A stretch of 8,045 bases of DNA from Euryarchaeota archaeon UBA250 (GCA_002504845.1 DATW01000014.1:1-8045), one strand, 5' to 3'. Numbered from the stretch's first letter, positions 1 to 6,531 are shown. Notes: generated from the letters alone by a model not told the origin. Made by a program: numbers and translations.

Positions 1-179
1 CTCGCAAGAGGATCATCGCGATATATCTGTACTGCCGAGTCAGACCAGCGAACAGGTAGGCTCGTTCTATCCTCTCTTCCATGTATTATCGAAGCTTCAA
101 TGCCGAGAGTTCTGAGGGATCTCATTATCCTCAATGCGATTTCACCGCGATTTGCGATGAGCACTCGTGAGAATCCCAT
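1..179 (-). CDS. Biotin carboxylase (acyl-CoA carboxylase ATP-grasp subunit), N-terminal fragment
   Basis: This is the first 59 codons of a biotin carboxylase; the rest lies beyond the left edge. The enzyme family uses ATP and bicarbonate to carboxylate biotin on a carrier protein, for acetyl-/propionyl-CoA carboxylase or pyruvate carboxylase. The fragment shows the family's nearly invariant start, VLIANRGEIALRIMR at residues 6-20, then a beta-alpha-beta pre-ATP-grasp pattern with the segment REDRTSLPVRWSDSAVQIY near residues 36-54. I chose ATG 179-177 because the family normally begins only a few residues before this motif. An in-frame ATG at 224-222 would add 15 residues that look unconserved. 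No good Shine-Dalgarno precedes either start. The gene lies 51 bases after the diflavin reductase stop on the same strand, so co-transcription is likely. Which acyl-CoA it serves cannot be told, since no carboxyltransferase or carrier gene is visible. Family assignment is firm. Confidence 0.9.
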   Translation of the reverse strand, partial: MGFSRVLIANRGEIALRIMRSLRTLGIEASIIHGREDRTSLPVRWSDSAVQIYRDDPLA

Positions 180-230
180 TGACTCTACGACAGGTGGGCA
201 ACGTTTGAGTTCATCTGAAATCATCAGTTC

Positions 231-2066
231 TCAATATACATCTCTGAGATATCTTTTCTCGACCCTCATCATTCGGTTTTCAACGAATTCATGAGCGTCT
301 TCTTCAGACATACCCCCATGTTCACCGCAAATTCCTATGAGCGTCTTATGAACGTCTTTTGCCATTCTAGACTTATCCCCGCAGACGTAGAAATAAGCAC
401 CACCGTCTATCCATGCCCATATTTCTTCACCGTGTTTTTTCATAAGATGCTGAACATACACTTTCTCCGAGCCATCTCTGGACCAGGCTAGGTCATGTTT
501 GGTCAGAATCCCCCTCTCCTTCCAATCATCCATTTCTTCCTTGTAGTAATTTTCACCAGACTCTGTCCAATCACCAAAGAATAGCCAATTTCTTCCAGTT
601 GCCCCGTCGATGTCTCTCTGCTGCAAGAAGGCTCTGAATGGTGCTATTCCTGTTCCAGGTCCTACCATGATTATGTCTGTACTGAGATCTTTTGGTAGAA
701 TGAAAGATCGAGTGGGAGACATAAAAATTCCAATATCAGTCTCTGATACCTCACATCGGTCTGCTAGGAAGCCGGTGGTTAATCCGGTTCTATCTCTGTC
801 ATGATGGGTGTATCGGACGATTCCCACAGTGAGATGGACGGTCCCAGGCTCGTGATCAGGGCTACTCGCAATAGAATACAGTCTTGGCTTAAGTCGGTCC
901 ATGCCATCCACAAGTTGCTGTGGAGTAGAAATTATGTGTCCAAAGTCAGAGATTGCATCGATGTAGTCCCTTGACCAGATGTAATCTTCAAGCAATGAAT
1001 CATCGCTGTCCATGCCATTCCACAGATCTAATGCGGGATCTGCAGCAGAGCCAATTTCATAATAATCTGTAGGGACGTCCCCCTCTAGACCTGAACCACT
1101 CCACTCCATGAGTATAGCATCATCGTTGATTGATGTCCTAGTTCTAGAAACTAATCGGATGCTGATTTCTTCCGGTGTGTCAAGTCGGTCGCCGAGATTT
1201 CGAACCCACTTCTTGGAAAGACGGTGTATCTCGTAAGCAGACGTCAAAGCTTGCCTCAGCTCCATTTCGCCTAGATGGGTATCCACAGTCTCGGATCCAT
1301 CAAATCCAGCGGCGGTCAACAGATCTTCAACTAGATCAGGGGGGGCGACTGGAATTACTCCGAGAGCATCTCCTGCTTTGTATTCCAACTCGGAAGAGCC
1401 TAAATTGAATACTATGTGTCTGGTCTCTTTGCCCGATCCTTCGCCATTTAGAACGTAGTTGTGATCTAGATTGGAGGTGTAGGGGTTTTTCGCTGACCAC
1501 TGTGGCTTCTTGTTCTCAGTTGATTCAGTCTCGTCCATCTCTGCAATGATTACATCTGGTTGAATCTCTGCTGTCACCGGTGCTTCCATCAAAACGTCCT
1601 CTATTGCTGCCATTTTCGGGATCACTGTTGCCATCCATGCTTCAGCGGGTTCCTCATAATCGACGTCGCAATCCACTCTTTCATGGACTCGATTTGCACC
1701 TTTCGAATGAAACCATTTATCCCACTCCTTTCCAGACTCACAAAATAAATCGTATGAAGTGTCTCCAAGTGCGAGGACGGAAAAATTCACTCCTTCCAAT
1801 TTTTCGATAGTTCCGCTGTTGGCTGCCTCCCAAAGGTCTTCAGCATTGTCGGGCTGTTCGCCATCCCCCCAGGTGCTACAACAAACAATGATTCTTTGTT
1901 GATTTAGTAACTCATTGATTTCTATTTCATCCATTGCTTTGACCGTTGGATTTAACCCTGCTTGAGAAGATATTTTCCCTGCTTGATTTGCCAGATCTTC
2001 ACAGTTACCTGACTGAGACCCGTACAGTATTAGAATAGACCTAGGCTCACCCATGTCGAAACCCAT
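231..2066 (-). CDS. cysJ: Soluble diflavin reductase, sulfite reductase [NADPH] flavoprotein (CysJ) type
   Basis: A 611-residue FMN/FAD protein expected to pass electrons from NADPH through FAD and FMN to a one-electron acceptor in the cytoplasm. Flavodoxin domain (about 1-155): FMN phosphate loop YGSQSGNCED at 15-24, STWGDGE at 64-70, ALGDTSYDLFC at 99-109. FAD domain with connecting region (about 190-460): GDALGV 232-237, RLYS 395-398, GLTTGFLAD 428-436. NADP domain (about 462-611): GPGTGIAPFRAFLQQR 469-484, SR at 529-530 with KVYVQ 535-539 (the usual NADPH 2'-phosphate contacts), YVCGD 560-564, and the C-terminal Tyr that stacks on FAD in this family. Length matches bacterial CysJ (about 600). 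There is no N-terminal membrane anchor, which argues against a microsomal P450 reductase. The start at 2066 lacks a clear Shine-Dalgarno; Met5 (2054) is equally possible. No sulfite reductase hemoprotein is in the window, so the physiological acceptor is unknown; the symbol reflects similarity only. Confidence 0.9.
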   Translation of the reverse strand: MGFDMGEPRSILILYGSQSGNCEDLANQAGKISSQAGLNPTVKAMDEIEINELLNQQRIIVCCSTWGDGEQPDNAEDLWEAANSGTIEKLEGVNFSVLALGDTSYDLFCESGKEWDKWFHSKGANRVHERVDCDVDYEEPAEAWMATVIPKMAAIEDVLMEAPVTAEIQPDVIIAEMDETESTENKKPQWSAKNPYTSNLDHNYVLNGEGSGKETRHIVFNLGSSELEYKAGDALGVIPVAPPDLVEDLLTAAGFDGSETVDTHLGEMELRQALTSAYEIHRLSKKWVRNLGDRLDTPEEISIRLVSRTRTSINDDAILMEWSGSGLEGDVPTDYYEIGSAADPALDLWNGMDSDDSLLEDYIWSRDYIDAISDFGHIISTPQQLVDGMDRLKPRLYSIASSPDHEPGTVHLTVGIVRYTHHDRDRTGLTTGFLADRCEVSETDIGIFMSPTRSFILPKDLSTDIIMVGPGTGIAPFRAFLQQRDIDGATGRNWLFFGDWTESGENYYKEEMDDWKERGILTKHDLAWSRDGSEKVYVQHLMKKHGEEIWAWIDGGAYFYVCGDKSRMAKDVHKTLIGICGEHGGMSEEDAHEFVENRMMRVEKRYLRDVY

Positions 2067-2229
2067 ATTTCGGTCTAGTAACTCACTTATGAATCAATGG
2101 AATTAAAATGCCAATTATCTTTCATGTCTGACATCAATGGCCTTCAAATTAGGTCAATGGGGGTAATGGGGTCTAGAGACTTCGATAAAATAGCGAAGTT
2201 GTCAAGTTCTCTACCTCTCAGGGTGGATT
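2067..2229. promoter_or_regulatory. Divergent promoter region between the diflavin reductase and the MBL-fold gene
   Basis: These 163 bases separate two divergent starts and must hold both promoters. On the plus strand, GATAAAATAG at 2184-2193 is a TATA-like stretch about 40 bases before the GTG at 2230. On the minus strand, the complement of 2101-2109 reads ATTTTAATT, about 37 bases before the ATG at 2066. Both are plausible archaeal TATA elements giving short leaders, but neither matches a consensus well, and no operator-like palindrome stands out. I see no gene of its own here. Confidence 0.4.
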
Positions 2230-3015
2230 GTGGCTCGTATCGACTTTCTCGGTACAGGAAATGCATTCGCTCCCGATGGTAGGCTCCATGCATGTCTTTC
2301 AATTGACAGCAATATCTTGATTGACACGCCCCCAACCATCATGGCTCAGCTTAGGAGGAATGGCACAGATATCTCTAATATTCGCCACATCCTCATAACC
2401 CACTGGCATGGCGATCACACATTTGGAATGCCATTTATTCTACTAGATAGGAAATACATATCAGATCCGAATGGCGATAATGATCTAACAGTATATTTGA
2501 GACCGGGTGGAGAGGAGTTTTTCTCTTTACTTTGCAATATGGCCTTCCCCGGAAGTCTCGAAGATTCTCTGAAGAACTCAGTTGATTGGAATACGGATGA
2601 ATCCGGACATCTTGGAGGTACAAGTTGGGTATACGAGAGGTTTCCAGTGCATCATACTCCTGAAACAGATCCTAATGGATACGAGTTGATTCACGACAGT
2701 GGTTTCCGGTTACTGCATTGTGGGGATTCTGGACCTTGTGAGGAGATTGAAAAGAGGTCGGTCGGAGCCGATGTGGTGATTCTTGAAATGGGGGTTCCAG
2801 ACATTGGAGAGTTTCCCTATCATCATCGGCCATCTGATGTGATTTCATTCGTTCAAAGGCATCCGGATGTCAAAGTTTTAGTCACCCACAATTACGCGTC
2901 TGGCAAGGGTGTAGAATCAGGTTTCAGAATGGCGGAACTCCCTGAATCAGTACATCAACTGGAAGACGGCGATTGGTTGCAAGTGAATGAAGACGGCTCT
3001 TTTTATGTTAATTAA
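2230..3015 (+). CDS. Metallo-beta-lactamase-fold hydrolase (RNase Z / PhnP-PqqB-like)
   Basis: A 261-residue cytoplasmic hydrolase of the MBL superfamily. The N-terminal FLGTGNAFAPDGR (residues 6-18) is the glycine-rich first strand typical of RNase Z, PhnP and PqqB-like proteins. The metal motif is THWHGDH at 57-63 (ligands His58, His60, Asp62, His63). Further probable ligands are His141 or His142 in the segment VHHTP, bridging Asp166 in HCGDSG, and His220 in LVTHNYAS. All expected metal positions are therefore present, so it should be active on one or two metal ions. The long alpha-helical exosite arm used by true tRNase Z to grip tRNA is not evident, so I favour a small-molecule phosphodiesterase or lactonase over tRNA 3'-processing, without proof. 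The start is GTG, preceded by GGTG at 2222-2225, four bases upstream, which pairs with the archaeal anti-Shine-Dalgarno. It is divergent from the reductase, and no operon partner follows. Confidence 0.85.
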   Translation: MARIDFLGTGNAFAPDGRLHACLSIDSNILIDTPPTIMAQLRRNGTDISNIRHILITHWHGDHTFGMPFILLDRKYISDPNGDNDLTVYLRPGGEEFFSLLCNMAFPGSLEDSLKNSVDWNTDESGHLGGTSWVYERFPVHHTPETDPNGYELIHDSGFRLLHCGDSGPCEEIEKRSVGADVVILEMGVPDIGEFPYHHRPSDVISFVQRHPDVKVLVTHNYASGKGVESGFRMAELPESVHQLEDGDWLQVNEDGSFYVN

Positions 3016-3032
3016 TTTATATATTTTATAAC
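3000..3032 (+). terminator. T-rich tract, possible archaeal terminator of the MBL-fold gene
   Basis: The stop region of the hydrolase gene runs into a T-rich stretch: a run of five T at 3000-3004, then several TTTAT and TATATTTTAT units to about 3030. Archaeal RNA polymerase often stops at T-runs without a hairpin, so this is a reasonable 3' end. The same AT-rich tract could instead serve as an unwinding element for a replication origin (see the following region). Confidence 0.35.
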
Positions 3033-3073
3033 ATTATTACAGCATTTATCTGTGAGATCGAGATGATCGATAT

Positions 3074-3119
3074 ATGATGAATAATGAGCCTCATCTTCTC
3101 TTCATATACCTTTCATCAT
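3074..3119. repeat. Nested inverted repeats in the orc1 upstream region
   Basis: ATGATGA at 3074-3080 is the exact inverted copy of TCATCAT at 3113-3119. Between them, ATGAG (3084-3088) and CTCAT (3090-3094) form a perfect 5+5 palindrome around one central C. Just to the left, ATCGA (3057-3061) and TCGAT (3067-3071) form another short inverted pair. Such a cluster could be protein-binding sites or a hairpin at the 3' end of the hydrolase transcript; short repeats of this kind also arise by chance in AT-rich DNA. Confidence 0.4.
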
Positions 3120-3387
3120 TGGTTTCTTCCATACTGTTTGATTCTGATTTTGTGTCTCGGCCTATTGCATAAATTCTAATCTACATGGTGCTTTATTTTG
3201 TTAATAAAATCGCTATAACAGGCCCGATAAAGGTGTTCGTTTATATCAGCAATACGAGCAATAACTGGTTCCACAGTGAATGAACTCTAGGGGACGTTTA
3301 TTATCGAAGAGTGCATCGGTCGAGTCCTGCGCATTTGAGCATCACCGGCCTGACCGGGGATAATCATGTGTCGCAATTTAGAAGATT

Positions 3388-3393
3388 AAGGTG
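3388..3393 (+). promoter_or_regulatory. Shine-Dalgarno of orc1/cdc6
   Basis: AAGGTG lies seven bases before the ATG at 3401. It pairs with the GGTG core of the archaeal anti-Shine-Dalgarno and confirms this start. Confidence 0.7.
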
Positions 3394-3400
3394 TTAAAAA

Positions 3401-4639
3401 ATGAGTGAGAATATTTTCGATTCTCTTATCGAAAATGATTCTCTTTTTGTGAATCGTGGAGCTTTCGAGCATGGTTTTGAGCCACAAAAGCTCCCCCATC
3501 GTGAGAAAGAAGTTCGGGCTCTTGGGGAGAATCTTGTTGAAGCCCTAAGGGGGCATATCCCATCAAATATGCTCCTTTACGGAGTCCCTGGCTCAGGGAA
3601 GACGATTGTTACCAAGACGGTGCTAAAACAGCTCAAAGCCAAAGGAAGGGCCAATGGGACTGCTGTCAAAGCGTATACGATAAACTGCAGGACCGTGGAT
3701 ACCAAATATCGAGTTGTTCAAGCTCTTGCGAATCGTCTTGAGAGGGACGAGGATGTGAAGATTCCTTTCACTGGATGGCCGACTGACAGAGTTCTCGAAG
3801 AGTTTCGAAGGAGGATGGACAGAAGGGGCGGGATCCATGTGATAGTGCTTGACGAAATAGATCATCTTGTGTCGAAAGTTGGAGACTCAATAATATACAA
3901 TCTTACGAATCTCAATTTGGAATTGGAGTCATCCAGGTGCTGTATCATCGGCATTAGTAACGATCTTTACTTTACCAAGATGCTGACGCCTCAAGTAGCG
4001 TCGAGACTTGCCCAGATTGATCTTGTCTTCCACCCCTATGGTGCAAATCAGATAAATGATATTCTCGAAGATAGAGTGCTGAGAGGAGTTCGATCCGGTG
4101 CTCTTGAGAGTGGTGTGATCGGGCTGTGTTCTGCATTAGCTGCTCAGGAACATGGCGATGCGCGGAGAGCTCTTGATCTTCTCAGAATCGCAATCAAGAA
4201 GGCACAAAAAATGGGCCATGATTTGGTGGACAAGGGACACGTCAGACTTGCACAAAGTCAACTTGAGCATGATCAACTGACGCCTGTACTCAGAACTCTT
4301 CCCCTTCAACAAAAAATTCTACTCTTCTCAATCTGCATGAATGAGGACAACGGGCTCAGGAATATTTCTACCGGCGAAATATTCAGAACATATTCAGAAG
4401 TATGTCTCAGGATTATGATAGAACCCCTCACACCTCGAAGAATATCATCGCTTCTAAACGAATTAGACAGTCTTGGGATTATAATCGCAAGGAATGTCAG
4501 CAAAGGTCGTGGTGGAAGGAGCAAGCAGATCAATTCAGCAATACCAGAGTCTCTTGACGTTATGACTGAATTGAGAGACTCAGAGCCACTTATTGTAGAG
4601 GCTTCGAAGGGGAAGTATCGTCTTCAGAGGCCCCTCTGA
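3401..4639 (+). CDS. orc1/cdc6: Orc1/Cdc6 replication initiator (AAA+ ATPase with winged helix)
   Basis: A 412-residue archaeal origin-recognition protein. It should bind ORB sequences at the replication origin as an ATPase switch and load the MCM helicase. The AAA+ core covers roughly residues 30-270: Walker A GVPGSGKT at 61-68, Walker B VIVLDEID at 147-154, sensor 1 GISN at 184-187 (Asn187), arginine-finger region ending SRL at 201-203, and sensor 2 GDARRALDLL at 252-261 (Arg255). The C-terminal part (about 295-412) is the winged-helix DNA-binding domain, with a basic wing-like GRGGRSK at 369-375. Length is normal for the family (about 370-420) and all ATPase residues are present, so it should be active. 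The start is set by AAGGTG seven bases upstream. A 385-base gene-free region precedes it, as is usual for initiator genes beside their origin, and a small membrane protein follows on the same strand after 19 bases. Confidence 0.97.
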   Translation: MSENIFDSLIENDSLFVNRGAFEHGFEPQKLPHREKEVRALGENLVEALRGHIPSNMLLYGVPGSGKTIVTKTVLKQLKAKGRANGTAVKAYTINCRTVDTKYRVVQALANRLERDEDVKIPFTGWPTDRVLEEFRRRMDRRGGIHVIVLDEIDHLVSKVGDSIIYNLTNLNLELESSRCCIIGISNDLYFTKMLTPQVASRLAQIDLVFHPYGANQINDILEDRVLRGVRSGALESGVIGLCSALAAQEHGDARRALDLLRIAIKKAQKMGHDLVDKGHVRLAQSQLEHDQLTPVLRTLPLQQKILLFSICMNEDNGLRNISTGEIFRTYSEVCLRIMIEPLTPRRISSLLNELDSLGIIIARNVSKGRGGRSKQINSAIPESLDVMTELRDSEPLIVEASKGKYRLQRPL

Positions 4640-4658
4640 GTTATGATCTGTCCCGGTA

Positions 4659-5201
4659 ATGGTTAAACAGAGGGCCAAGGTGCCGCGAGCGATGGCACAG
4701 AGTTCTTGGAAGGATGAAGTAACCAAGCCTAGTCGATTCTTGTCGGTTGTTTCATTCTGTATAGGGGCGTGGCTTGCCTTTGTCTCATTGATCAACGTAG
4801 CATTCGGTGCTTTCGCCCCGGGGCAGAAAATCGAATGGCTAGGGTTCATCGATGGCTCAAGTCTCTCTGAGGCTTATTCAGCGCATTCTTCCATATCTAT
4901 TGGCATTGGTGATGTTGTTGCATTGGCTCTTGCAGGGATTCTAATTGTAATCGGAGCAAGGGGCATAGAATCTTCCTCTGGATTGCGCACATTCCTATAT
5001 TCAATAATACAAAGACCTCGTCAAATGATGAGTTCTGAAGGTGATTTATCCCTTATCGTGGCAAACTGGATGGTAGTCGGCGGAATTGTATTCTACGTAA
5101 TCTGGTCCACAATTAATACCACGTGGGTTGATCCCGGTGTTTATTCAGTTTCCATAGTTATGATTGCTAGTGGCCTAGGCATTGAAGCCATACATGAATA
5201 A
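4659..5201 (+). CDS. Small four-helix membrane protein, function unknown
   Basis: I do not recognise a family. The 180 residues contain four hydrophobic segments that look membrane-spanning: about 27-52, 83-103, 131-152 and 161-178. Between the first two is a roughly 30-residue loop rich in Gly, Ser and acidic residues; between the second and third is a short basic loop (RPRQ). The N-terminal 26 residues are strongly basic, so by the positive-inside rule the N terminus should face the cytoplasm. The coordinates give the longest frame, but the ATG at 4692 (Met12) may be the true start: it has AAGGTG nine bases upstream, whereas no Shine-Dalgarno precedes 4659. It follows orc1 on the same strand after 19 bases and may share its transcript. 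It ends 15 bases from the convergent CoA gene, so their 3' ends probably overlap as RNA. Composition matches the neighbours, and the gene looks real. Confidence 0.75.
   Translation: MVKQRAKVPRAMAQSSWKDEVTKPSRFLSVVSFCIGAWLAFVSLINVAFGAFAPGQKIEWLGFIDGSSLSEAYSAHSSISIGIGDVVALALAGILIVIGARGIESSSGLRTFLYSIIQRPRQMMSSEGDLSLIVANWMVVGGIVFYVIWSTINTTWVDPGVYSVSIVMIASGLGIEAIHE
4677..4682 (+). promoter_or_regulatory. Shine-Dalgarno that favours an internal start of the membrane-protein gene
   Basis: AAGGTG, the same hexamer that precedes orc1, lies nine bases before the ATG at 4692. It sits inside the longest frame, 18 bases downstream of the ATG at 4659, and suggests that the protein begins at 4692 with MAQSSWKDE (169 residues). 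Confidence 0.5.
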
Positions 5202-5216
5202 TGGGCTATTCCTCAA

Positions 5217-6233
5217 TCATGAGTTATCAATAGCCATTGATTTGAGAATCGACCTGCAGTTTTTCTTGGTCTCCAAATCAGTCACCCGAGTTACAACCCC
5301 TCTACCAGGTTGTCCATAAATTATCACTGAGTCAACAGGGAGCAGCAAATGAAGTACTATTGGTGAAAGATCTTCTTCTCCCTCAACTACAATCAGCGAC
5401 TTTAATCGATGGTTGAGTGAATTGACAGCACTCTTGCAAGTTTCGAATAACTGTGGAGTTAATTTTCCTGCGGGATTCCGAGCAGCGGAAACTATGTCAA
5501 ATTTTGACCGGTCGATGAGTTTTGTATTAGGCCAATTATCTCGTTTTGTCATCCCATCTATTAGTGCAATATCAGGAGTGCATGAAAGTTTGAGGAGTCC
5601 GAAAACAGTTACGTCTCCAACTGCGACAATGTTCGAGTCGCTTTGAATGGATTCGAGAGCCTTGGTTAGAGCTATGGCATGATCGGATTCTGGGCCCTCA
5701 TGTAATGTACCGAAAGGGGTTTTCAACATCAACTCAACCTCGGACGTGAGAATTCTTGTACCTTTGAAATCGGATTCATGGACAAATAATTCTCCTGACT
5801 GGTCTATTGTACCATTACGAATACGCGAGCTTGAGATTACTTGACCATCAGACCCTCTGGCATGCTCCATCACAATGATTTCAAGGGATTTCATTTGATT
5901 CTCCATTCGAATTCTGTTTATTTCTTCACAACCGGTTAGAGTCTCATTCGTACATATTATGGCATCTGCATTCGGATGTTCAATGGCAGGTCCAAAGGAA
6001 TCGTGAAGCACATCGAATGATACCCTACTCCTAGAATTTGGTTCGATGATCATCTCAATTTCTGAACGTCGCCTACTCCAATCCCAGCACCTCTTATCTT
6101 TCGTCTTTGCAACATCATCGCTAGTAATCCATATCTCCAGATGAGTGCAATGCTCCAATGCTTGGTTGATTAGCCAAGCGTGGCCCTCATGCACACGATC
6201 GAAGGTTCCGCCGAGAAGGCCGCGTCGGAACAT
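5217..6233 (-). CDS. Bifunctional phosphopantetheine adenylyltransferase / GTP-dependent dephospho-CoA kinase (DUF359) fusion
   Basis: A 338-residue protein that appears to join the last two steps of CoA synthesis: 4'-phosphopantetheine to dephospho-CoA, then to CoA. Domain 1 (about 1-150) is an archaeal-type nucleotidyltransferase: LGGTFDRVHEGH at 7-18, with the catalytic HxGH at 15-18, and SSSRIR at 134-139, corresponding to the ISSTxIR motif. Domain 2 (about 158-338) is DUF359, the archaeal kinase that uses GTP in characterised members: KTPFGTL 171-177, GDVT 206-209, PD 220-221, DGMTKR 226-231, NPAG 253-256, GEEDL 285-289, YGQPGRGVV 306-314. Both domains are full length (usually about 155 and 175 residues). 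I start at ATG 6233-6231 because the first strand follows at once and GGAGGT is adjacent. The frame stays open to an ATG at 6365, but those 44 extra codons lie in anomalous GC-rich DNA and have no family counterpart. The gene is convergent with the membrane-protein gene. Confidence 0.92.
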   Translation of the reverse strand: MFRRGLLGGTFDRVHEGHAWLINQALEHCTHLEIWITSDDVAKTKDKRCWDWSRRRSEIEMIIEPNSRSRVSFDVLHDSFGPAIEHPNADAIICTNETLTGCEEINRIRMENQMKSLEIIVMEHARGSDGQVISSSRIRNGTIDQSGELFVHESDFKGTRILTSEVELMLKTPFGTLHEGPESDHAIALTKALESIQSDSNIVAVGDVTVFGLLKLSCTPDIALIDGMTKRDNWPNTKLIDRSKFDIVSAARNPAGKLTPQLFETCKSAVNSLNHRLKSLIVVEGEEDLSPIVLHLLLPVDSVIIYGQPGRGVVTRVTDLETKKNCRSILKSMAIDNS

Positions 6234-6235
6234 GT

Positions 6236-6241
6236 ACCTCC
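6236..6241 (-). promoter_or_regulatory. Shine-Dalgarno-like GGAGGT before the CoA fusion gene
   Basis: GGAGGT on the minus strand is a strong match to the archaeal anti-Shine-Dalgarno, but it stands only two bases before the ATG at 6233-6231, closer than usual. No in-frame ATG, GTG or TTG follows at a better distance before the conserved LGGTFD, so this is still the best-supported start. Confidence 0.5.
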
Positions 6242-6345
6242 ATCTTGAGTCTCGAACTTTAGGGCTGCGGATAATGTGCCCCGGGGCGTAACGGGCGCCA
6301 TCATCGCGATGGCTCCGGGCCCTGACCCACCCCGGGACGTCTGTA

Positions 6346-6403
6346 GGAGGATGGGGTTGTCCCATGAGTCATTCCGTAGTCATCTGGGGACCCATCATCC
6401 TCC
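6346..6403. repeat. Long imperfect hairpin in the GC-rich stretch
   Basis: GGAGGATGGGGT (6346-6357) pairs with ACCCATCATCCTCC (6390-6403) over 12 bp with a two-base bulge. The interior continues with TCCC (6360-6363) against GGGGA (6386-6390 region), and ATGA (6364-6367) against TCAT (6380-6383). The result is a stem of about 58 bases, read on either strand. On the minus strand it would sit about 115-170 bases before the CoA fusion gene's start. Confidence 0.5.
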
Positions 6404-6445
6404 ATCCGTACGATTGCTCCGCAGATCATCCCAAAAGGTCACGGC

Positions 6446-6531
6446 GGTCTTCGTCGTCCGGTGGCCCGAACCGTGGTACCGCGGTTCATCCTAAGCCTCC
6501 GGCGTGGGGGCTTCGTCGACGCGGTGTTGCC
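6446..6531. repeat. Diverged direct repeat (about 21 bases, two copies)
   Basis: Copy 1 at 6446-6466 and copy 2 at 6509-6531 share CTTCGTCG exactly (6449-6456 and 6511-6518), followed after a few bases by CGGTG and then CC. The copies are about 62-63 bases apart. The unit recurs only within the GC-rich stretch as far as I can see, and may reflect two similar RNA elements or chance in a low-complexity GC-rich sequence. Confidence 0.3.
6468..6487. repeat. 20-base near-perfect palindrome
   Basis: GAACCG(T)GGTACC(G)CGGTTC is self-complementary over all ten pairs except one T/G position, which is a wobble pair in plus-strand RNA. It lies between the two copies of the direct repeat. It could be a dimeric protein-binding site or part of an RNA stem. 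Confidence 0.5.

Larger units (their letters stand above)
3016..3400. other. Gene-free region before orc1/cdc6; candidate replication origin and orc1 promoter
   Basis: This 385-base gap holds no convincing gene. It begins AT-rich (to about 3045), continues with a cluster of short inverted repeats (3057-3119), and ends in a GC-richer part (3290-3360). Archaeal origins commonly lie next to orc1/cdc6 and combine an AT-rich unwinding element with ORB boxes. One ORB-like stretch is seen at 3268-3294: it starts GTTCCA, has GTGAATGAA in the middle and ends AGGGGA. The order of parts resembles the ORB consensus (TTCCAGTGGAAAC then GGGG), but with extra bases between them. A second GGGG-ended element at 3344-3360 contains ACCGG twice. 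Possible TATA boxes for orc1 are TTTATAT at 3240-3246 and TTTATTA at 3297-3303. The origin assignment is inference from position and composition. Confidence 0.4.

Noticed and set aside
180..233. Readthrough fusion of the reductase and the biotin carboxylase
   Set aside because: The reductase ends in the family's natural C-terminal RDVY, and the carboxylase has its own ATG before its conserved start; no recoding signal is seen.
6247..6262. tRNA T-arm-like AGTTCGAGACT on the minus strand
   Set aside because: The flanking bases do not form a five-pair stem, and no acceptor, D or anticodon arm can be drawn around it.
6234..6365. 44-codon N-terminal extension of the CoA fusion protein, starting at the ATG at 6365
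   Set aside because: The added residues are Arg/Pro-rich without family counterpart, lie in the GC-rich island, and the conserved first strand begins right after the ATG at 6233.
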